A DNA stretch of 64,000 bases from NCBI GenBank assembly GCA_021783175.1, contig JAJXUF010000008.1:1-64000 (forward strand), given 5' to 3'. This document shows positions 18,713 to 27,201 of the stretch, piece after piece. Numbering within the stretch: position 1 is the stretch's first letter; each line of letters begins with the position of its first letter. Position numbers and translations under genes: made by a program. The stretch comes from Pseudomonadota bacterium. Lineage in GTDB: Bacteria; Pseudomonadota; Gammaproteobacteria; Acidiferrobacterales; UBA6901. Below the pieces are notes generated by a model. That model was given only the letters and a program-made list of their open reading frames with translations. It was not told where the DNA came from and searched no databases.

Positions 18713-19738
18713 TCATTCAGGAGACGGTAGCATAGGTACGAAAGCCGCCTGCACTTCCTGATATATGTCTGATTCCTTTCCGCTGTAGCGGGAGGAAAAG
18801 TGCATGGGTACGATGCGTCGAACCTGGGAATAACGGCCGATTTCGCCGGCCTGTCTGGCCGTCAGGTGGTATTTTTGCAGCGCCTGCGTGGCATCTTGCT
18901 GCAGGAAAACCGCCTCGATAAACAGGATGTCAGCATGATGCGCAAGTTCCTGCACGCGGGCGATATTGTCTGCATGGCTTATGATGTCAACGATGTAGGC
19001 GATTTTTTGTCCTGGTACGATTTGCACTACGTTGCGTCGCAGCTCGCCGAGCGGGATAGCCTGCTCATGGCGGCCAAGACGATCCGTCCACCATACAGTA
19101 AAGATGGTGGTGTCGGGATCTCCCCGACGCACTGCGGTTTTGAGTTCGCGCAACCAAGGCCCGGTTGGTATTTCCAGCTCTCTCAGGCGATTTTTCCAAA
19201 TATTGATATGCTGCAGTTCCTCAAGCGCGAAACCAAGACACGGAATGCGATGATCCAGAATGACGGCGCGTACACGAAAGCTCTCTTCGTCGACAAGGAT
19301 ACCATTGGCGACCAGGCGTGATGGCAGGTCCTGACGCCTGAATTCCGTGCGGCACCGAAAGCGCGCCGAGCGCAGCTCTCCGGTGACATGTAGCTCGCTG
19401 ACATCGAGGGTGAAATCGGTGTCGTAGTTGTGCACGAGATTCCAGGTATAGGCGGCAAGCCTGTGCTCGACCTGACCAATGAAACCAGGCGGACCATACA
19501 GCGCCAGATTGCGGGCGCGGCCTAGACAAATTCGCACAATCCGGTCAAAGCCGATGAAGTGATCCATATGGGTGTGAGAGACGAAAATGTGTGTGAGTCG
19601 GAGTAGCTTGCGCGCCGGCAGAGACTCAATATTGCCGAGATCAAAAAGCATCGCCCGGCGCTCGAACCGGAAGTCCACATAGAGAACAGGATCCCCGAAC
19701 GCATTGTTGACAAGCTGAGGGTGAATAATCGGCGTCAT
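18713..19738 (-). CDS. MBL-fold metallo-hydrolase, ribonuclease Z-like
   Basis: A 341-residue protein of the metallo-beta-lactamase fold. The zinc motif is SHTHMDHFIGFDR (residues about 54-66), with further ligands in YIVDIISHADN and the terminal VPMHFSSRYS. The RNase Z exosite is not evident, and the middle carries a long insertion (WTDRLGRHEQ region), so it is a paralogue rather than a clear tRNA 3' nuclease. The start at 19738 begins directly at the conserved part. It lies 179 bases downstream of senA on the same strand and may be read through from it. Any link to selenium metabolism is only positional. Confidence 0.78.
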   Translation of the reverse strand: MTPIIHPQLVNNAFGDPVLYVDFRFERRAMLFDLGNIESLPARKLLRLTHIFVSHTHMDHFIGFDRIVRICLGRARNLALYGPPGFIGQVEHRLAAYTWNLVHNYDTDFTLDVSELHVTGELRSARFRCRTEFRRQDLPSRLVANGILVDEESFRVRAVILDHRIPCLGFALEELQHINIWKNRLRELEIPTGPWLRELKTAVRRGDPDTTIFTVWWTDRLGRHEQAIPLGELRRNVVQIVPGQKIAYIVDIISHADNIARVQELAHHADILFIEAVFLQQDATQALQKYHLTARQAGEIGRYSQVRRIVPMHFSSRYSGKESDIYQEVQAAFVPMLPSPE

Positions 19739-19917
19739 ACTGGTCTCGCGACAACAGGTATAGCCGTTATTTCTGCAATGGCGTAATGTTATCACGCAAA
19801 ATCAGGCTATCCCGGCAGCGCTACAGTCGTGCGATTGACGCTGGTCCAAATTTCCACACAGGTCACTGACGGGATGCCGCAGGAACTGCCAAACGACATG
19901 TGGAGCTTGCCGACGCG

Positions 19918-21219
19918 CTATAGCGCGCAAGTCCGAAATCCAGCGAAGATATCGTTGCGTTCCGGTGTGAAGAAATTGCGCCAAGTGTTTCTGAGCAAGC
20001 GTGCCGGCGTCGCCCAGCTACCGCCGCGCAGAACTTTGCGGCTTCCAAACCATGGCACAGAGTAGTCGTGATAAGGGTCGGGTGAAAAGCCCGGGTAGGG
20101 CGTGAATGTGGAGGCCGTCCATTCCCAAACATTGCCTATCATCTGGCGACAGCCAAAGGCGCTGTCGCCTTCCGGCGCCGCCGCCACGCCAACTGTTCTG
20201 CCTGCGGCGCCGTCCAGATTGGCGTGTCGAGATGTCGGGACCTCATCGCCCCATGGGAAGCGGCGCTTGCGAGTCGCAATCCCAGACCCATTGTGTCCGG
20301 GCTCACATGCGGCAGCCATTTCCCACTCGGCCTCCGTGGGCAGGCGCCGATGCGCCCAGCGGCACCAGGCCTGTGCCTCGTGCCAGCTCACGTGAGTGAC
20401 CGGGGCGTGCGGTTGCGGCGGGTTCCATTGATCGAAGTGGCGTATTAGCCAGCGACCAGAGTCGCACCGCCAGTACACTGGCGCATGCAGACCTGTAAGC
20501 GCAAGCCATGAGCGGCCACTCTCATCCCAGAATTCAGGCCGACGATATCCGTCGTCTTCGACGAACTGCAGAAACTCTGAGTTTGTCACGGGCGCACGTG
20601 CGATGCAAAATGGGCCGACTGTCACCGGGTGCGCCCACTTTTCATTATCGAACAAAAATCCATCTTCTGGATTTGCTCCCAATAGGAAGCTTCCACCAGG
20701 CACCTCCACGTCTCCCGGCAGCGCGCCCGTTACCATGCCCGCTAGCGTTGCGCCTTCTGGCGCCGGGTAAGCGAGCGTCTGCCGCATGTAGGTGAATGCC
20801 TCGGCGTGCATGTCTTCGTGAAAGGTGGCAAGCAGATGAAAGTAAATGTCGCGTTCAGGCAGCGCATCGCCTTGCGCGAGCAGGCGGCGACGCAGCGCAT
20901 CCTGAACCGATTTCATGTAATCAAGAGTGTCATCAATCGATGGCAAGGGAAGGTCCCAGCGCCTATCATGGTCGACAGTGGAGGAGTCATATAATGCGTC
21001 GGCTTGTGCCAATAGGGGCGGGCGGCCATCTAGCTTGCGCAGTATCCAATATTCGTGGAACCAGGCCAGGTGGCCTAATTCCCAACGCATGGGGTTTACT
21101 ATCGGCAGGCGCGGGCCCATGAGTTGTTCGGGATTGAGGCCCCGCACAAGTCGAAGCGTACGCTCGCGTGCATTGTCGAGGTACGCAATAAGCTGTGATG
21201 CCGTCACGGTCTGGTTCAT
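19918..21219 (-). CDS. senA: Selenoneine synthase SenA (EgtB-like iron enzyme)
   Basis: A 433-residue non-haem iron sulfoxide-synthase-like enzyme. In the selenoneine pathway SenA joins the selenosugar made by SenB to hercynine using oxygen, then lyses the product. The N-terminal DinB-like part supplies the three iron ligands: H50 (in LGHLAWFHEY) and H134/H138 (in FHEDMHAEAF), matching the spacing in EgtB. The C-terminal formylglycine-generating-enzyme-like domain runs from about 185 to the end (VPGGSFLLG, RLPTEAEWE, GNVWEWT, LRGGSW). By itself it could be read as EgtB, but the adjacent senB and selD make SenA the better call. No Shine-Dalgarno sequence is visible before the ATG at 21219. Confidence 0.86.
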   Translation of the reverse strand: MNQTVTASQLIAYLDNARERTLRLVRGLNPEQLMGPRLPIVNPMRWELGHLAWFHEYWILRKLDGRPPLLAQADALYDSSTVDHDRRWDLPLPSIDDTLDYMKSVQDALRRRLLAQGDALPERDIYFHLLATFHEDMHAEAFTYMRQTLAYPAPEGATLAGMVTGALPGDVEVPGGSFLLGANPEDGFLFDNEKWAHPVTVGPFCIARAPVTNSEFLQFVEDDGYRRPEFWDESGRSWLALTGLHAPVYWRCDSGRWLIRHFDQWNPPQPHAPVTHVSWHEAQAWCRWAHRRLPTEAEWEMAAACEPGHNGSGIATRKRRFPWGDEVPTSRHANLDGAAGRTVGVAAAPEGDSAFGCRQMIGNVWEWTASTFTPYPGFSPDPYHDYSVPWFGSRKVLRGGSWATPARLLRNTWRNFFTPERNDIFAGFRTCAL

Positions 21220-21246
21220 ATACTATTTGAATAACGCATTCGCGAG
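21220..21246. promoter_or_regulatory. 27-base divergent start region between senA and senB
   Basis: Only 27 AT-rich bases separate the senA and senB start codons. Both promoters must overlap coding sequence or the transcripts must be nearly leaderless. TACTAT at 21221-21226 could serve as a -10 for senB, but I see no good -35. Confidence 0.4.
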
Positions 21247-22212
21247 ATGTCTATGCGCATTACCATGGTCACGCCTGCGCCGCGCGGGTCGCGCGCTGGC
21301 AATCGCACTACCGCCGTCCGGTGGGCTCGGATCCTAAGATCTCTGGGGCACCGAGTCGATGTGTCGGTCGATTACGAAGGCGGCCCGGCAGATGTCCTAA
21401 TTGCGTTGCATGCATGGCGCAGTGCCGAGGCAGTGCTACGCTTTCGCGAGCGGCTGCCAGGCAGACCCTTGATTGTGGCGCTAACCGGTACCGATCTTTA
21501 TCGTTTTCTTCACAGCGATCCGAAAATTACGCTTCGCTCGATGGATCTGGCCGACCGCCTGGTAGTGCTGCACAAGGCAGCTACCAATTCGGTACCGAAA
21601 CAATTTCATGAAAAAGTGTGTGTGATAATGCAATCGGCGGAAGCGCCACGTCGCAGCATCGCACCAACACAAAGAAACTTCAATGTCTGCGTCATAGGCC
21701 ATTTGCGTGACGAGAAGGATCCATTGCGTGCGGCTTATGCGGTGCGCGATGTTCCGCACGAATCCCGCCTTCGCGTGGTACATCTGGGAAAAGCGCACAC
21801 CGAAGAATGGGCGCGCGCTGCGCGCGAGGAAATGGCCCGCAATCCGCGCTATCACTGGCGCGGGGAAGTGCCCTTTTGGCGAGTACAAGAGACACTGTTG
21901 CGTAGCCGTCTGATGGTGTTGTCATCGCGCATGGAAGGCGGCGCCAATGTAATTTCGGAAGCGCTTGTTTCCGGCGTACCGGTAGTTGCCTCACGCATCG
22001 AGGGATCAGTGGGTCTGTTGGGTGGCGAATATCCCGGTTATTACCCGACTGCCGACAGTGCAGCGCTCGGCGAAATCCTTTTGCGCGCGGAGCAGGATAG
22101 TCAGTTCTACGCCTTGTTGATGGACGCTTGCGCTGCACGCGCTCCATTGTTCCGTCCAGAGCGGGAGCGACAGGCATGGTATGACCTGCTCACGAGCTTG
22201 GATCAGCGTTAG
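21247..22212 (+). CDS. senB: Selenosugar synthase SenB (TIGR04348-type glycosyltransferase)
   Basis: A 321-residue GT-B fold glycosyltransferase. SenB uses selenophosphate and a UDP-sugar to form the C-Se bond of a selenosugar. Visible features are the N-terminal glycine-rich MVTPAPRGSRAGNRTTAVRWARIL, TGTDLYRFL, the linker FNVCVIGHLRDEKDPLRAA, and a donor-binding motif SRMEGGANVISEAL with the Glu-x7-Glu pattern typical of GT4 enzymes. Length and motifs match the group long annotated as TIGR04348. The start is the ATG at 21247; 21253 is also possible. It is divergent from senA, and its stop is seven bases from the convergent selD. Confidence 0.87.
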   Translation: MSMRITMVTPAPRGSRAGNRTTAVRWARILRSLGHRVDVSVDYEGGPADVLIALHAWRSAEAVLRFRERLPGRPLIVALTGTDLYRFLHSDPKITLRSMDLADRLVVLHKAATNSVPKQFHEKVCVIMQSAEAPRRSIAPTQRNFNVCVIGHLRDEKDPLRAAYAVRDVPHESRLRVVHLGKAHTEEWARAAREEMARNPRYHWRGEVPFWRVQETLLRSRLMVLSSRMEGGANVISEALVSGVPVVASRIEGSVGLLGGEYPGYYPTADSAALGEILLRAEQDSQFYALLMDACAARAPLFRPERERQAWYDLLTSLDQR

Positions 22213-22219
22213 GTCTGTC

Positions 22220-24478
22220 TTAAAGGATAAGGGTGATCGGTGCGGACGCGTCAGACAGCGGTGTTACGCGCCCGATAATGCTGCTCTGCGAGTAACCGAG
22301 GCGGCGCAAGGCAGCAAGACAGGTCGTCGAGTTTTCTTCGGGTACTGAGGCTAGAAGGCCGCCAGCCGTCTGCGGATCGAACAGAAGCGGATAACGCGCA
22401 TGGCTGGCAGCTGCTTCCAGATTGCGGATAGCGCGGCGCAAGCGAATGTTTTCGGGTTGCAGGGAACTGAAGATACCCCGGGCCATGGATTCCAGCGCCC
22501 CGTCGAGAACTGGCAAACTGTCCAGCTCGAGTTCGGCATCAACGCGTGACGGGCGGGTCATCTCAAGCAGGTGTCCGAGTAGCCCGAATCCGGTTATATC
22601 CGTACAGGCATGCGCCCCGTGGCGCAGGAAACAATCCGCCGCACGGCGATTCGACTGAAGCATAGATTCCAGTGCCAGGTCTATCCATCGTCCTTTGGCC
22701 TGGTGGCGCATATCGGCGGCGAAAAGCGTTCCAGTGCCGAGCGCTTTTCCCAGAATTAGTCGGTCGCCGGGAAGCATGCCGCCCTTGCGCAGAAGTCGAC
22801 CTGGTTCTGCCAGGCCGTTGATACAAAGTCCGAAGGCTAGATCAGTGCCCTCGCTCGTGTGCCCGCCAACGAGCGCGGTTTGAGAATCCTCCAATACTTC
22901 AGTGGCTCCAGCCATCAATTCGTACAGCGTATGCTCGATCTTTTTCTCTGGACCGAAAGGCACGGTGGCCACGGCGAGTGCAGACTGCGGCTCTGCGCCC
23001 ATGGCATAGATGTCCCCGAGACTGTGGTTAGAGGCGATACGGCCGAATAGGTAGGGGTCATCCACTATGGCGCGGAAAAAATCGACCGTGTGCACCAGCA
23101 ATTTGCCGGCAGGAACTGCGACTACTGCCGCATCATCGGCATCGGCGAGACCGACGAGAACATCAGCGCGCGATGTGACCTGTAAACGCGCTAGTACGCG
23201 AGCTAAAACAGTGCTGCCTATTTTTGAGCCGCAACCGCCGCAACGCATCGCCACGGTGGATATTTCATGCAGTGCATTTGTGTCAGGCTGGCGATCCGAC
23301 GAAGGGTGTTGCATCATCGGAATGGACGGCAGATCGCGATAACGGGCCATCCAGCGCCGGTCGATCCAGTCCTTCCAACGCCAAAGCAGTGCCCCTTCAA
23401 GAGCCCAGGGGCCGCGCGATGCAACGGCATAGCGATCCCCTGTGCTAATCAATGCCAGGAAACGGTGTTGCGGGACGAAACGCTTCAGCGCTTCATTTCT
23501 GCATGCCCTGCGAAGATTTTCAGCCAATGCCGGGCCCTGGCGTACAGCCATGACACCTGATTTTGCGCGTGGGTGATTGCGCATGGTTGCGACGTCCCCG
23601 GTGGCAAATATTCCGGGATGAGAGGTCGTTTGAAGAAAATCGTCGACTTCTATGAAACCGTGGAGTGTCGTGGAAAGTCCGCTTGGCTTTGCCCAATCCG
23701 GCGCCGCGGCATTGGTTGCCCAAATAAGCGTATCATAGGGAAAGGTTGAGATTGTTCCCGCTGCTACTGCCATCATCTTTTTTGCGGCAATCTCGCGCAC
23801 CTGATGGCCCAGGTGGACATGGACCCGGCGCCGCGCCAGAACCCGCATGAATTTACGCCGCACCAGCGCATTATGTGAAGGCAGAATTTGCGCTGTTTCC
23901 GAGAATAGATGAAATTCGGTTTTCCCCTCATGGCCGGCCGCGCTGAGTCGGTGCTGGAGAGCGAGTGTGAGTTCCACGCCACCGGCGCCGGCCCCGACCA
24001 CTACAATGCGGAATTTTTCTGCCGTCTCGCGTATGTGGTGTTCAATTGTATTCCAGTTGGCGAGAAAGCGGTCGATTGGTTTGACTCCAAGAGCGAATTC
24101 CGCTGCCCCTGGAACCCCTGCCATGTCGGGGGTCGAGCCAGTGTCTATTGACAGCAGGTCATAGGAAACCGGAGGTCGGTTACGACATAGTATGCGTTGG
24201 TTGGGGACATCGAGAGCGACCATCTCGTCGTGGTACAAGCGACAGCCCGCGAATTGAGTGAGCGGGCGAAGGTCGATGTGGGCGTCATCGAAGCTGTAAT
24301 GGCCAGCGAGGTAGCCCGGCAGCATGCCACTGTATGGCGTATGCACATCGCGCGTCACGAGCGTTAATCGTACGCCGGGCTCCGGCTTCATGCCGAAAGC
24401 CTTGAGTACGGCCACATGGCTGTGGCCGCCGCCCACAAGCACCACGTCCTTGACGATGATATCTGACTGGCCTTGCAT
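22220..24478 (-). CDS. selD: Selenide, water dikinase with N-terminal FAD oxidoreductase domain
   Basis: A 752-residue fusion. Residues 1-380 are an NDH-2-like FAD/NAD(P) oxidoreductase (VVLVGGGHSHVAVL at the start, VVVGAGAGGVELTLAL near 160, FATGDVA near 295). From about 405 is SelD, which makes selenophosphate from selenide and ATP. Its active site reads CGGCGSKIG: the second Cys (416) fits the catalytic Cys17 of E. coli SelD, and Lys follows at 419; there is no selenocysteine codon. Later SelD motifs GGHTSEGTDLAFG and TDITGFGLLGHL are intact. The oxidoreductase may reduce selenium to selenide for its partner domain (inference). The neighbours senA and senB imply supply to selenoneine, equivalent to SenC. 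Confidence 0.92.
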   Translation of the reverse strand: MQGQSDIIVKDVVLVGGGHSHVAVLKAFGMKPEPGVRLTLVTRDVHTPYSGMLPGYLAGHYSFDDAHIDLRPLTQFAGCRLYHDEMVALDVPNQRILCRNRPPVSYDLLSIDTGSTPDMAGVPGAAEFALGVKPIDRFLANWNTIEHHIRETAEKFRIVVVGAGAGGVELTLALQHRLSAAGHEGKTEFHLFSETAQILPSHNALVRRKFMRVLARRRVHVHLGHQVREIAAKKMMAVAAGTISTFPYDTLIWATNAAAPDWAKPSGLSTTLHGFIEVDDFLQTTSHPGIFATGDVATMRNHPRAKSGVMAVRQGPALAENLRRACRNEALKRFVPQHRFLALISTGDRYAVASRGPWALEGALLWRWKDWIDRRWMARYRDLPSIPMMQHPSSDRQPDTNALHEISTVAMRCGGCGSKIGSTVLARVLARLQVTSRADVLVGLADADDAAVVAVPAGKLLVHTVDFFRAIVDDPYLFGRIASNHSLGDIYAMGAEPQSALAVATVPFGPEKKIEHTLYELMAGATEVLEDSQTALVGGHTSEGTDLAFGLCINGLAEPGRLLRKGGMLPGDRLILGKALGTGTLFAADMRHQAKGRWIDLALESMLQSNRRAADCFLRHGAHACTDITGFGLLGHLLEMTRPSRVDAELELDSLPVLDGALESMARGIFSSLQPENIRLRRAIRNLEAAASHARYPLLFDPQTAGGLLASVPEENSTTCLAALRRLGYSQSSIIGRVTPLSDASAPITLIL

Positions 24479-24536
24479 TATTGGCCCAGCGAAATAACGA
24501 CTGTCCAGATGGTCCCATAGCTAGGTTTCTGGCACA

Positions 24537-24576
24537 ACCGTGCCCGCGCACAACAGTGCTGGTGCGTGGGCACGGT
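24537..24576 (-). terminator. Strong hairpin after the FKBP gene
   Basis: Bases 24537-24550 (ACCGTGCCCGCGCA) pair with 24563-24576 (TGCGTGGGCACGGT) over 14 positions with one G-T wobble and a 12-base loop. It lies just past the stop of the FKBP gene and ahead of the leftward selD. Only TTGTG follows, not a proper U-tract, so it may be a weak or Rho-assisted terminator, or a 3' end stabiliser. Confidence 0.55.
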
Positions 24577-24593
24577 GTCGGTAACTGACCCGG

Positions 24594-25271
24594 CTATTTG
24601 ATCTTTAGAAGCTCAATGTCAAAGATCAGGGTTTCGTTTGGCCCAATTGTGCTGCCGGCGCCGTTAGGTCCATAGGCGAGGTCGGATGGAATGTATACTT
24701 CCCACTTAGATCCGACCGGCATCAGCGGCAGTGCTTCCTGCCAGCCTTTGATAACGCCTTGAAGCGGGAAAGTCGCGGGTGTGCCGCGTTTGTACGAACT
24801 ATCAAACTCGGTACCATCGATTAGCGTACCGCGGTAGTTGGCGACTACGGTGTCGGTCAGCTTTGGTTTGCGCCCGTGGCCGGCGGTAATGATCTTGTAC
24901 TGCAGACCGCTAGGCAGCGTTACAACACCTGGTTTGGTCTTGTTCTGTGCCAGGAATGCCTGACCTGCCTTCATATTCTTGTCCGCTGCCGCGGCGCCTT
25001 CGACGGCGCGCTTTTGCTGGTAGGCCAGGATGGCTTGGCGCATTTCCTTGTCGCTCATTTTGGCCGGAGCCCCGCTCAAGACGTCGGCAACCGCCTCGCT
25101 AAAGGCTTTGGGATCTATATCCATGTGTTGCTGCTTGAGGTTCTGGCCGATCTGATATCCAACGACGTAGCTTATACGCTGCTTGTCGGTTGTCAGTTTG
25201 GGGGTATTTGCGGCGCAGCCGGCGATCAACGCGGTGGCGAACACAATTGTTACCGGCACTCGGATCTTCAT
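24594..25271 (-). CDS. FKBP-type peptidyl-prolyl isomerase, lipoprotein (Mip/FkpA/FklB-like)
   Basis: A 225-residue envelope protein that assists folding by proline isomerisation. The signal peptide ends in the lipobox LIAG-C19, so it is probably lipid-anchored. Residues 30-120 are the helical dimerisation domain (SYVVGYQIGQNLKQQ...), and 125-225 the FKBP domain (VVANYRGTLIDGTEFDSSYKRG, FPLQGVIKGWQEALPLMPVGSKWEVYIP, LAYG). GAGGT precedes the ATG, and a good promoter lies about 30 bases upstream. A strong hairpin follows the stop. Confidence 0.92.
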   Translation of the reverse strand: MKIRVPVTIVFATALIAGCAANTPKLTTDKQRISYVVGYQIGQNLKQQHMDIDPKAFSEAVADVLSGAPAKMSDKEMRQAILAYQQKRAVEGAAAADKNMKAGQAFLAQNKTKPGVVTLPSGLQYKIITAGHGRKPKLTDTVVANYRGTLIDGTEFDSSYKRGTPATFPLQGVIKGWQEALPLMPVGSKWEVYIPSDLAYGPNGAGSTIGPNETLIFDIELLKIK

Positions 25272-25301
25272 TGTCTAACCTCAGGAATCAAACGGTTGTG
25301 A

Positions 25302-25331
25302 ATTATAGTTCAGGCGATCGGCTGCGGGCAA
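25302..25331 (-). promoter_or_regulatory. Sigma-70 type promoter of the FKBP gene
   Basis: On the minus strand a perfect TATAAT (25307-25302) is preceded, after an 18-base spacer, by TTGCCC (25331-25326; four of six consensus bases). The -10 box lies about 30 bases from the FKBP start codon. This is the best promoter I found in the window. Confidence 0.6.
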
Positions 25332-25426
25332 AACGCCGATTACTAGTCGCGTTGCGGCGACATCACTCCTGCATCAGTGATTATCTTCGCACAAGTCTGC
25401 CTTCGGTCCAACTGCCATCGGCGTGA

Positions 25427-26281
25427 CTACTTTACTGCTCCGACGGTGAAACCCGCAACAAAACGGTCAACAAAGAGGTTGTAGAGTATTGCAATTGGGA
25501 TGCTGACGATAAGGCAGGCGCCCATCAGAGATCCCCAGAAGTAGACATCGCCGCGTACCAGAAATGTCGGCACGCCGACGCTTACCGTGTACTGGGATGA
25601 GCTCGTGATAAAAGTAAGCGCGTAGACGAATTCCTGCATTACAAGAGAAAACGCAAAGATGACTACCGTGAAGATACCTGCCGTTGAGATCGGGATGACA
25701 ACTTTTACAAAAGCGCCAAACCGGCTAAGGCCGTCTATCATTGCCGCCTCTTCTATGTCCCGCGGGATTGACTTAAAAAATCCCATGAGAAGCCAAGTGC
25801 AGAACGGAACGGTGAAACTTGGGTATACCAGTACCAGCGACCACAGAGAGTCCTGCAGTCCAAGCACGCCAATTATGCGGGCAAAAGGTATGAACAGAAT
25901 TGTTGGGGGGATCAGGTAGGTAAGGAAGATCCCGATAGCAAGACGCTGCGTCCAGCGGCCGGGGAGGCGCGCGAGGCTGTAGCCGGCAGGTATCGCCAAG
26001 AGCAGCGTAATGCCGACTACCGCCACTCCGACAATGATTGTATTGACTACCCAGCGTCCAAACTGGGTATCAAGAAAAAGTACCCGCAGGTTTTCAAGCG
26101 TCGGGTGGTTATTGAACAGAAACGGATTGCCGGTCGTGCTGATAAGGTCGTGTGTGTCCTTGAAGGTGGTGATCAGCATCCAATAGAACGGAAACGCGCA
26201 AAACACCGTAAATGCGGCAATGATGGCAAAGTGCCCGCTGCGTACGCCCCAGCGTCTTGCGCGCGCAAAAGCCGGTGTCAT
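25427..26281 (-). CDS. Sugar-type ABC transporter permease (MalG-like)
   Basis: Inner-membrane subunit of a carbohydrate uptake system, about 284 residues with six predicted membrane helices. The cytoplasmic coupling loop carries the EAA motif as DIEEAAMIDGLSRFGAFVKVVIP, typical of the CUT1 family. The ATG at 26281 overlaps the stop of the MalF-like gene (ATGA), showing translational coupling. It is the last gene of the four-gene leftward set binding protein, ATPase, MalF-like, MalG-like. Confidence 0.92.
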   Translation of the reverse strand: MTPAFARARRWGVRSGHFAIIAAFTVFCAFPFYWMLITTFKDTHDLISTTGNPFLFNNHPTLENLRVLFLDTQFGRWVVNTIIVGVAVVGITLLLAIPAGYSLARLPGRWTQRLAIGIFLTYLIPPTILFIPFARIIGVLGLQDSLWSLVLVYPSFTVPFCTWLLMGFFKSIPRDIEEAAMIDGLSRFGAFVKVVIPISTAGIFTVVIFAFSLVMQEFVYALTFITSSSQYTVSVGVPTFLVRGDVYFWGSLMGACLIVSIPIAILYNLFVDRFVAGFTVGAVK

Positions 26282-27201
26282 CAAGTTACCTCCGTGCGGC
26301 GTGCGATCGTCAGGAAAAGTATGGCTACCGCGACCAGCAGCGGGAACAGGAACAGGGAAATTGCTGCACCGCCGGCCAGGTCACCGCCCTGGATGCCAGT
26401 GAAGAAGGCATAGCTGGCCAGCACCTGCGTGGAATCATACGGCCCGCCTCGCGTCAGCACGTAGACGACGATCAAGTCGGTAACAGTGAAAACAATGCCG
26501 AAGAGCAGCGCAACCAACATGATTGGCATTACCAATGGTATCTGGATTTGGAACAGGTGCCGCCAGAATCCGACGCCGTCTACCGCTGCTGCATCATGGA
26601 TGTCCTGTGGTATGGAACTCAGGCCTGCCAGGATGATCACGGTTGCCAGAGGCAGCAGGCGCCAAACGTCGACCATGATGATCGAAGCCATTGCCAGATC
26701 GGGTTGGCCTAGCCAGATGGGCCAGGTATTGGGTCCGAAGATGCCGATGTGCTGCATGGACCAGTTGATGATGCTGTACACTGGGTCGAATATCCACAGC
26801 CAACCGATGCTTCCCAGGGAAATCGGCGCAACCCAGGGCAGCAGTATCAGTAGCCGGACCAGCCACTTGCCGCGAAAATTTGCGTACAGCGCCATGGCCA
26901 GAATCTTGCCCAGTACTACAACAAGTAATTGCGAGATGAAAGTAATCAGAAGTGTGTTGCGCAACGACTGCCAGAACGTGTCATTGTCCATGAGACGCCG
27001 AAAATTCACCAAACCGACGAAATGCAGCGACTGGGAGCCGACGGTCGCGTCGCTCAGGCTGTAAAAAATCGCCAGAAGAAACGGAAAACCAACTAGGGCG
27101 ACAATATAAATGATTGCCGGTGCGATCAGCAGGCGGCCGAGCCATTTCTCATCTTCCAGTAAACCGCCTCTATCGACTTCGCTGGTAGCCATGTCGGTCA
27201 C
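26281..27201 (-). CDS. Sugar-type ABC transporter permease (MalF-like)
   Basis: About 306 residues with six membrane helices and a periplasmic loop after the first. The EAA motif is IPQDIHDAAAVDGVGFWRHLFQIQIP near residue 200. It pairs with the MalG-like permease. The GTG at 27201 overlaps the upstream ATPase stop by four bases (GTGA); an ATG at 27192 is a slightly shorter alternative. CUT1 systems import di- and oligosaccharides or glycerol 3-phosphate; the specificity is not readable here. Confidence 0.91.
   Translation of the reverse strand: MTDMATSEVDRGGLLEDEKWLGRLLIAPAIIYIVALVGFPFLLAIFYSLSDATVGSQSLHFVGLVNFRRLMDNDTFWQSLRNTLLITFISQLLVVVLGKILAMALYANFRGKWLVRLLILLPWVAPISLGSIGWLWIFDPVYSIINWSMQHIGIFGPNTWPIWLGQPDLAMASIIMVDVWRLLPLATVIILAGLSSIPQDIHDAAAVDGVGFWRHLFQIQIPLVMPIMLVALLFGIVFTVTDLIVVYVLTRGGPYDSTQVLASYAFFTGIQGGDLAGGAAISLFLFPLLVAVAILFLTIARRTEVT

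Noticed and set aside
19918..21219. Calling the gene egtB (ergothioneine synthesis)
   Set aside because: The contiguous senB and selD and the absence of egtD, egtC or egtE here favour SenA, though the fold is shared.
23222..23245. A selenocysteine codon in selD
   Set aside because: The active-site residues are encoded by TGC codons, not TGA.
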